Below, one piece after another: positions 53,287-62,463 of a stretch of DNA of 64,000 bases. The DNA comes from Paenibacillus lignilyticus. GTDB lineage: Bacteria; Bacillota; Bacilli; Paenibacillales; Paenibacillaceae. Both the position numbers and the translations under genes were made by a program. Below the pieces are notes generated by a model. The model saw only the letters and a list, made by a program, of their open reading frames with translations, was not told where the DNA came from and ran no database searches. Position 1 is the first letter of the stretch. Each line of letters opens with the position of its first letter. Location of the stretch: NCBI RefSeq assembly GCF_017942085.1, contig NZ_JAGKSP010000002.1:372001-436000 (forward strand), given 5' to 3'.

Positions 53287-54603
53287 TCAACCCTTCACGC
53301 CGCTAAACAAAATCCCCTTCTCGAGCGCACCTTGCGTGCCCATAAATACGAGCAACAGCGGCAGAATCGAGATGACGCCGCTCGCGCTGATCCAGTTGGG
53401 CCGTGGGTTCTGACCGCTTTGCATATCGTTCATCGCCACCGTGAACGTCCAATTATGCGGTGACCTCGATACCACGTAAGGCCAGAGGAAATCATTCCAG
53501 ACCGGAATGAAAGTCAGTACAGCCACGATCGTAAAGACCGGCACGGACATCGGGACGACGATACGCAAGAAAGTCCGAAGCTCCGAAGCGCCATCTACGC
53601 GTGCGGCTTGAAGCAGTTCTTTGGGCAGCTGATCGAAGAACCCTTTGAATAGAAAAATAACGAACCCCCATGCAAAATGAGGCAAAACGATGGCCCAAAT
53701 ATTGTCCACGAGGCCCAGCTTCTGCATAAGCAAATATTGCGGAATGAGCACGGACACGCTGGGAATCATGATCGTTGCGAGGAAATACATCAGGACGATG
53801 AATCGAACTCTCCGATTCGGAATGAGCTGTGACAGCGCATAGCTGGACAGCGCCCCGAAGAAGAGCTGCCACGCGATAACCGCCAGACAAATGATGAGGC
53901 TGTTCATGAAGAAATGATAGAATCCCAGGCTGCCCGCAGTCTCCACTGCCAGCAGATTCAAGCTTCGGAAACTATCGAACAAACGCAGCCAATTGCGAGA
54001 CTGCTCCATCTCCACCACTTTGCCGTTCAGCAATCCACTTTCGTCGAAATAAGCTCGTAATTGCGTACTCAGCGGATCATCGGATAGATTGGGCTGCACG
54101 CGATAAGCCTCCCCTTCCGATATCCCATACCACGTGAAGTCTGATAAGCGGCGTTCTCGAATTTGGGTCAGCTTCGTATTCATGATTTTGTCGGTGAAAC
54201 GATCAGTGGACACGATAAAGGGCTGCCCCACGTAGAACTCAGCCGCGGTTGTCTTCGCCTTATACAGCTTGAGCCCATCCTTAACGCCGGTGACGGTAAT
54301 CTCCCCGATATTGTCCCGCATGAAGGCACGCCAAGGATACCAAATCGCTTTCATCGCATCTTTCTCATAGAACGTCTGCTCTTGATTCCTTATGCCGGAG
54401 TAATCCAGCGTCAGTTCGATCGTATGGGGGATTCTCGGGAGAAACTTCGGGGTCGTCGATTCAATCGATTCGTTATCCATAATGGACGTTACGAGCAGCC
54501 AAACCAGCGGAAGCAGTCCAAGCACGACGAACACGATCGTAACCAGATAGGAAGCGATGTCCAGCTTACGTTCGCCCTTTTCCACAATACGGTTAGGTCT
54601 CAT
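53287..54603 (-). CDS. Carbohydrate ABC permease, MalG type, with large extracytoplasmic loop
   Basis: CUT1 permease of 438 residues, about 145 longer than normal. TM1 spans roughly 18-41. The segment 42-229 faces outside and contains an inserted domain of about 140-150 residues (from near EIESTT to EQSRNW) before the usual NSLIICLAV TM2. The EAA loop LLQAARVDGASELRTFLRIV and the FSGVKG tail are normal. It resembles the P2 loop of MalF in size but sits in the other subunit. It is 6 nt after its partner permease. Confidence 0.9.
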   Translation of the reverse strand: MRPNRIVEKGERKLDIASYLVTIVFVVLGLLPLVWLLVTSIMDNESIESTTPKFLPRIPHTIELTLDYSGIRNQEQTFYEKDAMKAIWYPWRAFMRDNIGEITVTGVKDGLKLYKAKTTAAEFYVGQPFIVSTDRFTDKIMNTKLTQIRERRLSDFTWYGISEGEAYRVQPNLSDDPLSTQLRAYFDESGLLNGKVVEMEQSRNWLRLFDSFRSLNLLAVETAGSLGFYHFFMNSLIICLAVIAWQLFFGALSSYALSQLIPNRRVRFIVLMYFLATIMIPSVSVLIPQYLLMQKLGLVDNIWAIVLPHFAWGFVIFLFKGFFDQLPKELLQAARVDGASELRTFLRIVVPMSVPVFTIVAVLTFIPVWNDFLWPYVVSRSPHNWTFTVAMNDMQSGQNPRPNWISASGVISILPLLLVFMGTQGALEKGILFSGVKG

Positions 54604-54609
54604 CTGCGT

Positions 54610-55479
54610 TCAGTCGTCCTCTCTCTGCAAGCGGAATTGAATGACGGTCAGTACGGCGATTAAGAGGAACATGAAGAAGGAGAGCGCTGCCGAAACCCCG
54701 AATCTAGATTGCTCGAACGCTGTCTTCTGAATCATGAGCGCCACAACCAGCGAGGCATCTGCCGGTCCGCCTTGCGTCATTACAAATATCGTATCAAACG
54801 ACAGCAGAACACCTGACATAAACCCGACGAACTGAATGATGATGACGAACGAAATGTTCGGCAAAATCATGATCAGCATGCGCCGCCAAGGTCCGCAGCC
54901 GTCAATTTTCGCGGCTTCGAATAACTCGGAAGAGATCGATTTAATAGCTGCGTAGTAGAGCAGTACCCCGATACCGCCGCTTGCGAAGAAGCCGGGCAGC
55001 ACAATCGCGAGCTTAGTCATGCGGAGGTCGTTCAGAAAACCATACGGGCCGAGCCCGAGCTTACCGAGCAGATAATTGAACAATCCACGATCGGGGTTAT
55101 ACATCCACTTCCACAGCAGAGCTCCCGCAACAAGCGGCAGGACATTCGGAATTTGATAGAGCACAAGATAGAGTCCGTTCAGCCGTTTAATATGACTGAG
55201 GAAGAGCGCCTGTACGATCGGAACCCAGAATACGAGCAGCACCGACAAGCCGAAGAAAATAAACGTGTTCTTCATCGCAACCCAGAACGTGTGGCTGCTG
55301 AGAAATTCGAAGTAATTGCCAAGGCCGACAAACTTGCCGGGCGGGGTCATAATATCGTAGTTAAAGAGACTGATATAGACCGCTTTAAACAGCAAATAAT
55401 ATTTGAATATGAAAAACACGACGATAGAAGGAAGCAGGAACAAAATCGGTGTCCACGGGATCTTCCATTTATTCACCAT
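54610..55479 (-). CDS. Carbohydrate ABC transporter permease, MalF type
   Basis: CUT1 permease of 289 residues with six membrane segments and an EAA loop SELFEAAKIDGCGPWRRMLI. The ATG at 55479 has GGTGGTGAGG upstream. It follows the binding protein and precedes the long-loop permease, so the two form one channel. Confidence 0.92.
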   Translation of the reverse strand: MVNKWKIPWTPILFLLPSIVVFFIFKYYLLFKAVYISLFNYDIMTPPGKFVGLGNYFEFLSSHTFWVAMKNTFIFFGLSVLLVFWVPIVQALFLSHIKRLNGLYLVLYQIPNVLPLVAGALLWKWMYNPDRGLFNYLLGKLGLGPYGFLNDLRMTKLAIVLPGFFASGGIGVLLYYAAIKSISSELFEAAKIDGCGPWRRMLIMILPNISFVIIIQFVGFMSGVLLSFDTIFVMTQGGPADASLVVALMIQKTAFEQSRFGVSAALSFFMFLLIAVLTVIQFRLQREDD

Positions 55480-55560
55480 TTCCTCACCACCTACTTGCTG
55501 CACCGCGCACCTTATTGCTATGCGGCGCGGTGCAGTAATGAATTGCTCCAGTCAAATCAG

Positions 55561-56997
55561 CTATTTGCCGCCTGCCAAAATATCACTGTTATACTTATCG
55601 ATGACTTCCTTCTGGGCTAGTGCTTCGGCCGCTTTGAGCTCTGTGGCCGGGTCGGCGCTCGGATCAAGCAGAATCCTCTGAATCGGCTTTACGAGGTAGC
55701 TGCTCAGACTGCTTTTCAAATAATATTCCAGATGTTTATCCTTCGCCGTTGCCTGGACAGCCGCTACATAATCCGGAGGCAAATCCTTGACCCATTTCGT
55801 TACGTCGAAGTCTTTGACGATCGACAGCGGATTGATCGCAAAGCCGTTGTCCAAGCAGAACTGCGCCCATGCCTCCATATGTTCCTTCGACAGGAAAAAC
55901 ATCGCATACTCGAATGCGGCCTTCTGCTGCTCCGGCGTCGATTTCGGATTCAGCATCCAGAAGTTCCCTCCCACTTGCGAAGGCGCTCTGCCTGAGGGTC
56001 CGACCGGGAAAGGAGTGAAGCCGATATCCTCCGCTTTCATCCCTTGCTTCAAGAAGTTGCCGAAGCTGTCGGAGCTGCCAAGAATCATTGCGGAACGACC
56101 GGTATAGAAGTCTCGCAAATTCTCGTTGTAATCTTGAACGACGTTCTTCTGGGTCACCTTGTGGGTCCATTTCAAATCTTTATAATATTGGAGCGCCTTC
56201 ACGGCCGCTTCCGAGCTGAACATCAGCTTCACGGTTCCATTGGGCTGAAGCTCCGTCAAGTCCCCGCCTGCTTGCCACACATAATATTCGAAATGCCAAT
56301 CCGCCCAGTCCATGCCCAGAATATCGAAACCGATCGTATCCGGATTATGCTGCTGCACTTTCTTGGCCGTTTCCGCAAATTCATCCCATGTCTTCGGCGG
56401 ACTGACAATCCCCGCTTTCTTGAACATCGACTTGTTATAGAGCAAGCCGGACGAATACATGAAGCTTGGAATGCCGTAAATACGGCCGTCCTTCATTGCC
56501 AGATCAAATGCCCCGTCGATGAAGCGGCTCTTATCCGGCGAGTGATTCATCATATCCGTGATGTCTGCGGCAATTCCCTTCTGCATATAGAGCTGCATGT
56601 CCGGGAACGGCTGCTCCATCACATCTGGCCCTTCCCCGCCTGCAACCGCTGTCATGAATTTCTCGCGCACGTTCGTCTGGAATGCTTCAACATGCTTAAC
56701 CTTAATGTTCGGATGAAGCTCCTCGAATAGCTTGAACCGGCTTTCGATGAAAGGTTTGCCGGGATCGTCAGGTGCCGGTTGATCCCAAGCGGTAATCTCG
56801 ATGATCGGCTCTCTGCTATCCAAGGAAGCATCTACGGCAGCACCATTATTTTCGGCTGCCACAGCCCCATTGTTATCCCCACCAACAGCCGTACCCGATA
56901 GATTATCATTGGAATTGCAAGCACTAAGCAGTACTGAGCATAAGGCTGCTGCCAGCATAAGAGCTGCCGGCTTGTTCGAAATCCTGTGCTCTCTCAT
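55561..56997 (-). CDS. Extracellular sugar-binding lipoprotein
   Basis: Family-1 solute-binding protein of 478 residues. The signal peptide ends at VLLSAC, followed by an Asn/Gly/Ala linker. The motif GGEGPDVMEQPFPDM matches sugar-binding lipoproteins of the CUT1 type. ATG has AGGAGGT 5-6 nt upstream. It is the first importer gene after the regulator pair. Confidence 0.92.
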   Translation of the reverse strand: MREHRISNKPAALMLAAALCSVLLSACNSNDNLSGTAVGGDNNGAVAAENNGAAVDASLDSREPIIEITAWDQPAPDDPGKPFIESRFKLFEELHPNIKVKHVEAFQTNVREKFMTAVAGGEGPDVMEQPFPDMQLYMQKGIAADITDMMNHSPDKSRFIDGAFDLAMKDGRIYGIPSFMYSSGLLYNKSMFKKAGIVSPPKTWDEFAETAKKVQQHNPDTIGFDILGMDWADWHFEYYVWQAGGDLTELQPNGTVKLMFSSEAAVKALQYYKDLKWTHKVTQKNVVQDYNENLRDFYTGRSAMILGSSDSFGNFLKQGMKAEDIGFTPFPVGPSGRAPSQVGGNFWMLNPKSTPEQQKAAFEYAMFFLSKEHMEAWAQFCLDNGFAINPLSIVKDFDVTKWVKDLPPDYVAAVQATAKDKHLEYYLKSSLSSYLVKPIQRILLDPSADPATELKAAEALAQKEVIDKYNSDILAGGK

Positions 56998-57111
56998 TCC
57001 CTACCTCCTGAGCGTAAACAGCACGGTCACGTTCGCTACCGCCGCCGCTTACAGGTTAATCATAGCTGGATCGGCTGAACACGTTAATGGAAATTACGAA
57101 CTTATGCGCTA

Positions 57112-58740
57112 TTAAATTTTTGATGATACCGTCGCGCGGAACTGTACCGGTGTCATGCCGGTCGACTTGCGGAAAACGCTACTGAAATAAGCGGCATCCT
57201 TGAACCCGACCAGCTCGGCGATCTCTTGGATTTTCAAATTGGAATCCCGCAGAAACTGTTCGGATTTGCGCAGTCTCGCTGCGGTCAGATAGTTTACGAA
57301 ACTCTCGCCGAACCGTTCTTTGAAGCGGCGGGAGAAATAGCTGGGATGAAAGTAGAAACGGTCCGCGATCGTTTGTAGGTTAATCGGCTCATGCAGGGAG
57401 CTGTCGATGTAGAGCTTCACCTCGTCGATGACGCTGTATTCCGACGAATGACGCAGTTTGTACAAATGGCCTGCGATATTGTGAATCATTTCGCTTAAGT
57501 GCCCTTGCATGTCCTGCCACTGCTTCAGACTATGCAGCCAGGTCAGCAGATCATCCAGCTCGCCGATAATCCACTCCGGGATGCTCGTTTGGGTGAGCAA
57601 ATATTTGCGCAGCAGGAGATGAAACTCCACGCAGAAACTTTCGAGATGGGCGAAGGACACCTGCTTGCCTGCGGCAATCGTCTCGACGCGTTCATCGATC
57701 CAGCCTGTCAGCGCCGCAACGTTGCACTCGCTCAGGAAGCGCAGCAGCAAGGCCTCGTCTTCTCTGGAGATAACGGAATGCAATCCGGCCTTCACTTGTT
57801 CGCCGGCATCGTTCATATAAATTCGTCCGTTTCCGTGAATAATGCAGTTGCGAAGCGCTTGCTTCGCTTGCTGGTAAGACTGCTGAATGATTTCCATCTG
57901 ATTGACGGCACCGCCGCATCCGATGGTTGCTTCCAGCTTCAGATGACGCTGTATACCGCCGAGAATCTCTTCCAGCTCCCGATGAAGCGTAACCGTCTCA
58001 AACGGCGAATGGCCGCCAAGCACGTAAACAAGCTCATTTTCCAGCATCGCATGACGGAATAACACCCCTTTGCGCTCTGTTGATTCGAGAACGGTAGAGA
58101 TCATATTTTGAACAGCGAACGAAAGCAGCTTCTCGTCTCCTTGCCGAAAGGACAGATGGGGCAGCTTCACCGCCTGCAGTACGAAGACTACCGCCACAAA
58201 ATAGCTGCAGCTCCGGCGCAGGGCGAGCAGCTGCTCGTCTCTCTCCGCTTGGGGCACGCCGCCTGGTCCGTACTGGATGAGCTTGCTCAGCATCCGCTCT
58301 CGAATCGACTCTTCCGCGCTGCTCTGCAAATGCTTGATCTGCTCGCCGGCCTCGGACTGCTCCAGGCGCTGCCGGATTTTGCCGATAACCCGCAGCAAGC
58401 TCTCCTTCAGCTCTTCCTTGTCGACTGGCTTAAGTAAGTAATCGGTCACGCCAAACTGTATCGCTTTGCGGGCGTAATCAAACTCCCCGTAGCCGCTAAT
58501 AACGATGAACTGCAGCTCGGGCATCGCTTGCGCTGCTTCCTTCAAGAACGTGAGCCCATCCATAAGCGGCATTCGAATATCGGTAATGACGATATCAGGC
58601 TTCACCTCGTGCAGCACTCGCAACGCTTCCACGCCGTCTCCCGCTTCGAAGACCGCTGTGATCGGCAAGCCGGACATCTGAATCTTCTTCATAATGCCTT
58701 GCCGCATCAGCTGTTCGTCATCTGCGATTAGCAATTTCAT
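57112..58740 (-). CDS. Two-component response regulator, YesN/AraC type
   Basis: Response regulator of 542 residues. REC shows LLIADDE and the acceptor Asp in IVITDIRMPLMDG. A long central region and an AraC double helix-turn-helix follow (INLQTIADRFYFHPSYFSRR, LKIQEIAELVGFKDAAYFSS). Its start overlaps the kinase gene by 23 bp, so they are translationally linked. It probably activates the cluster-4 importer. Confidence 0.92.
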   Translation of the reverse strand: MKLLIADDEQLMRQGIMKKIQMSGLPITAVFEAGDGVEALRVLHEVKPDIVITDIRMPLMDGLTFLKEAAQAMPELQFIVISGYGEFDYARKAIQFGVTDYLLKPVDKEELKESLLRVIGKIRQRLEQSEAGEQIKHLQSSAEESIRERMLSKLIQYGPGGVPQAERDEQLLALRRSCSYFVAVVFVLQAVKLPHLSFRQGDEKLLSFAVQNMISTVLESTERKGVLFRHAMLENELVYVLGGHSPFETVTLHRELEEILGGIQRHLKLEATIGCGGAVNQMEIIQQSYQQAKQALRNCIIHGNGRIYMNDAGEQVKAGLHSVISREDEALLLRFLSECNVAALTGWIDERVETIAAGKQVSFAHLESFCVEFHLLLRKYLLTQTSIPEWIIGELDDLLTWLHSLKQWQDMQGHLSEMIHNIAGHLYKLRHSSEYSVIDEVKLYIDSSLHEPINLQTIADRFYFHPSYFSRRFKERFGESFVNYLTAARLRKSEQFLRDSNLKIQEIAELVGFKDAAYFSSVFRKSTGMTPVQFRATVSSKI

Positions 58741-60565
58741 AGGAAGGCTCCTCCACTCGCGTTTTTTTGATCAGAACCGTTACCGTCGTCCCCTGATCTT
58801 GGCTGCTTTGAACGGTTAACCCATAGCTGCTGCCGAAGACTAGCTTGATGCGGTAAAGCACATTGAACAGCCCGATGGATGAAGCCGTGTGATCCGAATA
58901 GTTCTGCTGCTGGCATAGTTCCAGTTTCTCTTGCAGCACCATGAGTTTATGCGGTTCGATAGCAGGACCGTTGTTCCAAACCGTGATCGCGGCGTCGGTA
59001 TCCGAGAGGCTGTAAGCTCGAATTCGAATTTCCCCGCCTTGCGTCAGGTGGTCAATGCCGTGAATAAAGCTGTTCTCGACAAGCGGCTGCAAGAGCAGCT
59101 TCGGCGTTAGCGTCGCGTGGAGCCCCTCCTCAATTTCGATCGAATACCGAAGCCTCGCGCCGAAACGAATTTGCTGAATCGACAGGTAGATTTCGAGCTG
59201 CCGGATCTCGGTTTGCAGCGTGGACATGTGGCCGCCGCTGATGTTGTACCGGAACATTTTGGCAAGCGAGGAGCTGATCAGACTAATTCGTTCATCCTCG
59301 TAAAGCGAGGCCAAACTATCAATCATCCCAAGCGTGTTGTATAGAAAATGCGGATTGATTTGGGATTGCAGCGATTTGATCTCCGCATCCTTCTTCACCA
59401 GCTCCGTCTCGTATACTTTCACGATGAGCGAGTTGATCTCCTTCGCCATTTGATTGAAGTGTCGGATAAAATAACCGATCTCATCTTTAGAGGTAACGGG
59501 CACGGAAACCTCGTAATTGCCTTGCTCGATGGAAATGATGCCATTCTTCAGCAGCTTAAGCGGCGTAATAATTCGACTGGCGAGGAGACTTGCGATCACC
59601 ATCGCTCCGAGCAGGCAGATCATCCCGATTACAAGCGTACGAAGAGCAAACGTGTTCAATTGCTTCAGCAGCACCTGCAGCGGGACTTTTCCAATGAGTG
59701 CCCAGGACGTATTGTTCAGCTCGTTGGAGACGAACAACGTCTCCACGCCGTGATCATCGCCGAACAGATATCTGGACGATATGCCATAGCTGAATCGGAA
59801 AAGACCATTAAGACCTTGCAGCTGCGCGTCCGTCCGCTCATGATCCGAGAGCATCACTTGCCCGCTTGCCGAGTCGACCAGCATGTAGTTGCCCTGTTCA
59901 TCGCTGGCAATATCGCCAAGCCACTTCTTCAGATATTCCGGCGAGAGCCGGATATAAATGACACCGACGATCGGGGTGTCGATATTGAAATTGATGATTT
60001 TGACCGCTTGCGCGAACATTAACGTATTCACTTGTTGATTCGTAGCCGCATCGATCGTATGCGTTGGCACCCAGATCCCTTTCCCGTCCTTGGTGACAGC
60101 GGCCTTCTCGATCGGCTCAAAATCAAAATCCAGCTCATTCGTTTCATTCATTCTGCCGCTGGAGAGCATATAACCGTCCAATTGGCTGACCATGATGTAG
60201 TCCACCACCGGGTTGTCGGTCAGAAACTGGCTGAATTTCGCGGAATAATGGGAGTATGCATCCGGATCGGCCCCCATTTTGCTGACAAACTGCTGGAAAT
60301 CTTTATTGCCAAAATAGTCCCACGCGAAGTTCTTCACGTTCAGCATATAAGATTCCAATGTGGCGGCAGATTGGCTGCTGATCTGCTCCATATTGCCGAC
60401 CGCTCGCTGCTTGATGTCCGAGGAGGTCTGGACATAATAATCGAGCCCCAGCGCCGAGACTGTGATTGAAATCGTAATGAAGAAGCAGAACCATATCTTC
60501 CGATAGAGCGACTTGGTTATCCAATGGTAGGGAAATAGCAGCACTTTGGTCCGCATCTTCTGCAT
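58718..60565 (-). CDS. Sensor histidine kinase, YesM type
   Basis: Kinase of 615 residues from the ATG at 60565 (60577 and 60556 are also possible; TGAGG at 6 nt favours 60565). Membrane segments lie near 20-43 and 300-320 around a dCache-like sensor region. HAMP, the acceptor box QINPHFLYNTLG, and HATPase_c (VENSFIHG) follow. It opens the cluster-4 operon. Confidence 0.9.
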   Translation of the reverse strand: MQKMRTKVLLFPYHWITKSLYRKIWFCFFITISITVSALGLDYYVQTSSDIKQRAVGNMEQISSQSAATLESYMLNVKNFAWDYFGNKDFQQFVSKMGADPDAYSHYSAKFSQFLTDNPVVDYIMVSQLDGYMLSSGRMNETNELDFDFEPIEKAAVTKDGKGIWVPTHTIDAATNQQVNTLMFAQAVKIINFNIDTPIVGVIYIRLSPEYLKKWLGDIASDEQGNYMLVDSASGQVMLSDHERTDAQLQGLNGLFRFSYGISSRYLFGDDHGVETLFVSNELNNTSWALIGKVPLQVLLKQLNTFALRTLVIGMICLLGAMVIASLLASRIITPLKLLKNGIISIEQGNYEVSVPVTSKDEIGYFIRHFNQMAKEINSLIVKVYETELVKKDAEIKSLQSQINPHFLYNTLGMIDSLASLYEDERISLISSSLAKMFRYNISGGHMSTLQTEIRQLEIYLSIQQIRFGARLRYSIEIEEGLHATLTPKLLLQPLVENSFIHGIDHLTQGGEIRIRAYSLSDTDAAITVWNNGPAIEPHKLMVLQEKLELCQQQNYSDHTASSIGLFNVLYRIKLVFGSSYGLTVQSSQDQGTTVTVLIKKTRVEEPSYEIANRR

Positions 60566-60863
60566 CCTGAACCTCATCTCACCTTAATTACTTAAATTAT
60601 AAAGGGAGAACGGCCTTTGTTTCATTAGTTTTTATACTTCCTTCTAGCAAAATCGTGAAAGTTTTCTTCGCGTTGCAGCACATGTGATCCGTCCCTGTGC
60701 CACACAGAAACGGAATTGTCATGGTTGATCGCCTTGCTGCCCGAGTAGGCTCCTACGATACCATCCATAGCGGCCTTCGCTCACACTGGCGCATTTTGCT
60801 CAAAACACTCGTAATAATCCTCCCCAGCACAAGTGGAAGCAATCCGGCGGTTACTCGCTCACC

Positions 60864-60913
60864 TTCTCTTCTCTTCTCTTCTCTTCTCTTCTCTTCTCTT
60901 CTCTTCACTTCTC
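60864..60913 (+). repeat. TTCTC pentanucleotide microsatellite
   Basis: Eight perfect TTCTC units (60864-60903) plus two imperfect ones, followed by CTTCTTCC and a run of seven C. It lies 300 bp upstream of the cluster-4 kinase start and at the edge of the locus-B repeats. No gene is seen in 60566-60950. Confidence 0.9.
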
Positions 60914-60953
60914 TTCTTCCTCTCCCCCCCGCCTTCTCACCTTGCTTCCACCT

Positions 60954-61640
60954 CTAACGAATCGTACGAGCCTTATTTGATCGAAAAACAGCGATTCTGA
61001 ATTCTAACGAATCCTACAGGTCTTATTCGCTCAAAAACAGGTGCATGTCTGGCTATTTCGGCTAAATAAGACCTCTGTGATTCGTTAGAATTTTGGAGGT
61101 GCTTATTTCATCCAAATAAGCCCTCCACGATTCGTTAGAATTTTGGAGATGCCTTTTTCATCCAAAATAAGCCCCATGATTCGTTAGATTTTGGAGATGC
61201 CTTTTCACCCAATTAAGCCCCATGATTCGTTAGATTTTGGAGATGCCTTTTCACCCAATTAAGCCCCACGATTCGTTAGAAATCTTGTCGTGTCTTTTTA
61301 TGACCCCAGCTTCCGGTTTTGCTATAGTAATCGTATAGTTTCGGGTCCCGTCACTCGCTCATCCTCCCACCCCACGCCTCACCTCCTGCTTCCAACTCTA
61401 ACGAATCGTACGAGCCTTATTTGATCGAAAAAAAGTGATTCTGAATTCTAACGAATCCTACAGGTCTTATTCGTTCAAAAACAGGTGCATTTCTGGCTAT
61501 TTCGGCTAAATAAGACCTCTGTGATTCGTTAGAATTTTGGAAGTACCTATTTCATCCAAATAAGCCCTCTACGATTCGTTAGAATATTGGAGAAGCCTAT
61601 TTCATCCAAATAAGCCCGACGATTCGTTAGAAATCTTGTC
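60954..61640. repeat. CTAACGAATC hairpin array upstream of nuclease-like gene B
   Basis: Module 1 starts at 60954 and module 2 at 61398, 444 bp apart. Each begins with two direct CTAACGAATC copies (60954, 61004 and 61398, 61448) followed by inverted GATTCGTTAG copies (61079, 61129, 61178, 61224, 61270 and 61523, 61573, 61621) spaced 46-50 bp. Direct and inverted copies can pair as TTCTAACGAATC plus AGGTCTTATT, leaving a 4-nt internal loop. The inverted units carry their own small hairpin (GCTTATTT/AAATAAGC). Confidence 0.92.
61311..61328 (+). promoter_or_regulatory. Duplicated locus-B promoter lacking the leader
   Basis: TGCTATAGT (-10 at 61323-61328) after ATGACC-N17 is a copy of the locus-B promoter at 61653-61681, preceded by the same AGAAATCTTGTCG. 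It is not followed by the GTGAAGC leader or hairpin, so it may be dead or may drive repeat transcription. Confidence 0.5.
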
Positions 61641-61652
61641 GAGTCTTTTTCT

Positions 61653-61681
61653 ATGACATAGACTTCCATTTTTGCTATACT
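61653..61681 (+). promoter_or_regulatory. Promoter of nuclease-like gene B
   Basis: ATGACA (61653-61658), a 17-bp spacer, and TATACT (61676-61681) with a TGC extension. It matches the arrangement at locus A. Confidence 0.75.
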
Positions 61682-61699
61682 AGTCATATATTTTCGGTC

Positions 61700-61765
61700 G
61701 TGAAGCATACGCCGCTTTAGCACATAGCCCCTTTTAAAGGGGCAATTGTGTCTAAGCGGCTTTTT
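61700..61765 (+). terminator. Leader terminator/attenuator of nuclease-like gene B
   Basis: GTGAAGCATAC is followed by a long hairpin (GCCGCTTTAG with CTAAGCGGC outside, GCCCCTTT with AAAGGGGC inside) and five T. It parallels 45970-46023 at locus A, although the hairpin sequences differ, so the structure rather than the sequence is kept. Confidence 0.8.
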
Positions 61766-61806
61766 GCGCTTATGCGGCTAATAGGAAGGATGGGGGAGGG
61801 GGAGTT

Positions 61807-62460
61807 ATAGCTAGATTTGACGAAGCTTTTGAGGAATGGATTGCATCTAACATTACCCAAGAACAGAATCCCAGAAGACGCGAAATACTGGGGAATGGGC
61901 TCGGCCACGGCACTGTTGAGTTTTTACGTTATGTCTGGTTTCCCTCTGTACGAAACTTCAATCATCTATATCCCGAATGGGAGGTGCGAGATGCTAACAA
62001 CGGGTATCGTTACCTCGATTTGGCCTATATGCCGGGCAGCGATGTTAAAGGAGGAATCGAGATCCAAGGGTACGGCTCTCACGCAAGGGATCTCGATGTG
62101 CGCCGCTTTAAGGACTTGTGCTGGCGGCATAGTTTATTGGCACTCGACGATTGGATCTTCATGCCGATCGCTTACCTTTCAATTACAGATGAACCCAAGC
62201 GTTGTCAGCAGCTCATTCTAGCCTTTATCGGCAAGTTCATTGCCATGGACGTACCCGAACATTTGAATTGTTATGAAGCCGAGACCCTACGTTTTGCAAG
62301 AAGGCTATTTCGTCCATTTACACCGTTAGAGTTGGCCTCCCATCTGCGAGTTTCAGACAATCAGGCTAGGCTTGTTCTTCACAACTTAGTCGAGCATCAG
62401 CTGCTTATTGTAGCAAACGGTAAGCAACGATATCGCACCTACACCTTGCGAACCCCATAA
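61807..62460 (+). CDS. Nuclease-like/winged-helix paralogue, copy B, possibly degenerate
   Basis: The homologous frame of 217 codons has no ATG, GTG or TTG near its N-terminus. The position matching the start of copy A is an ATA (61807) preceded by GGGGGAGGGGG. If ATA is not used, translation could begin at a GTG at 61984, giving 158 residues. Compared with copy A, IEID is IEIQ (Gln87) and LLRF is FMPI, so catalytic residues are lost. The C-terminal winged helix (LELASHLRVSDNQARLVLHN) is well kept. It may be a DNA-binding derivative or a decaying gene. Confidence 0.65.
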   Translation: MARFDEAFEEWIASNITQEQNPRRREILGNGLGHGTVEFLRYVWFPSVRNFNHLYPEWEVRDANNGYRYLDLAYMPGSDVKGGIEIQGYGSHARDLDVRRFKDLCWRHSLLALDDWIFMPIAYLSITDEPKRCQQLILAFIGKFIAMDVPEHLNCYEAETLRFARRLFRPFTPLELASHLRVSDNQARLVLHNLVEHQLLIVANGKQRYRTYTLRTP

Positions 62461-62463
62461 TAT

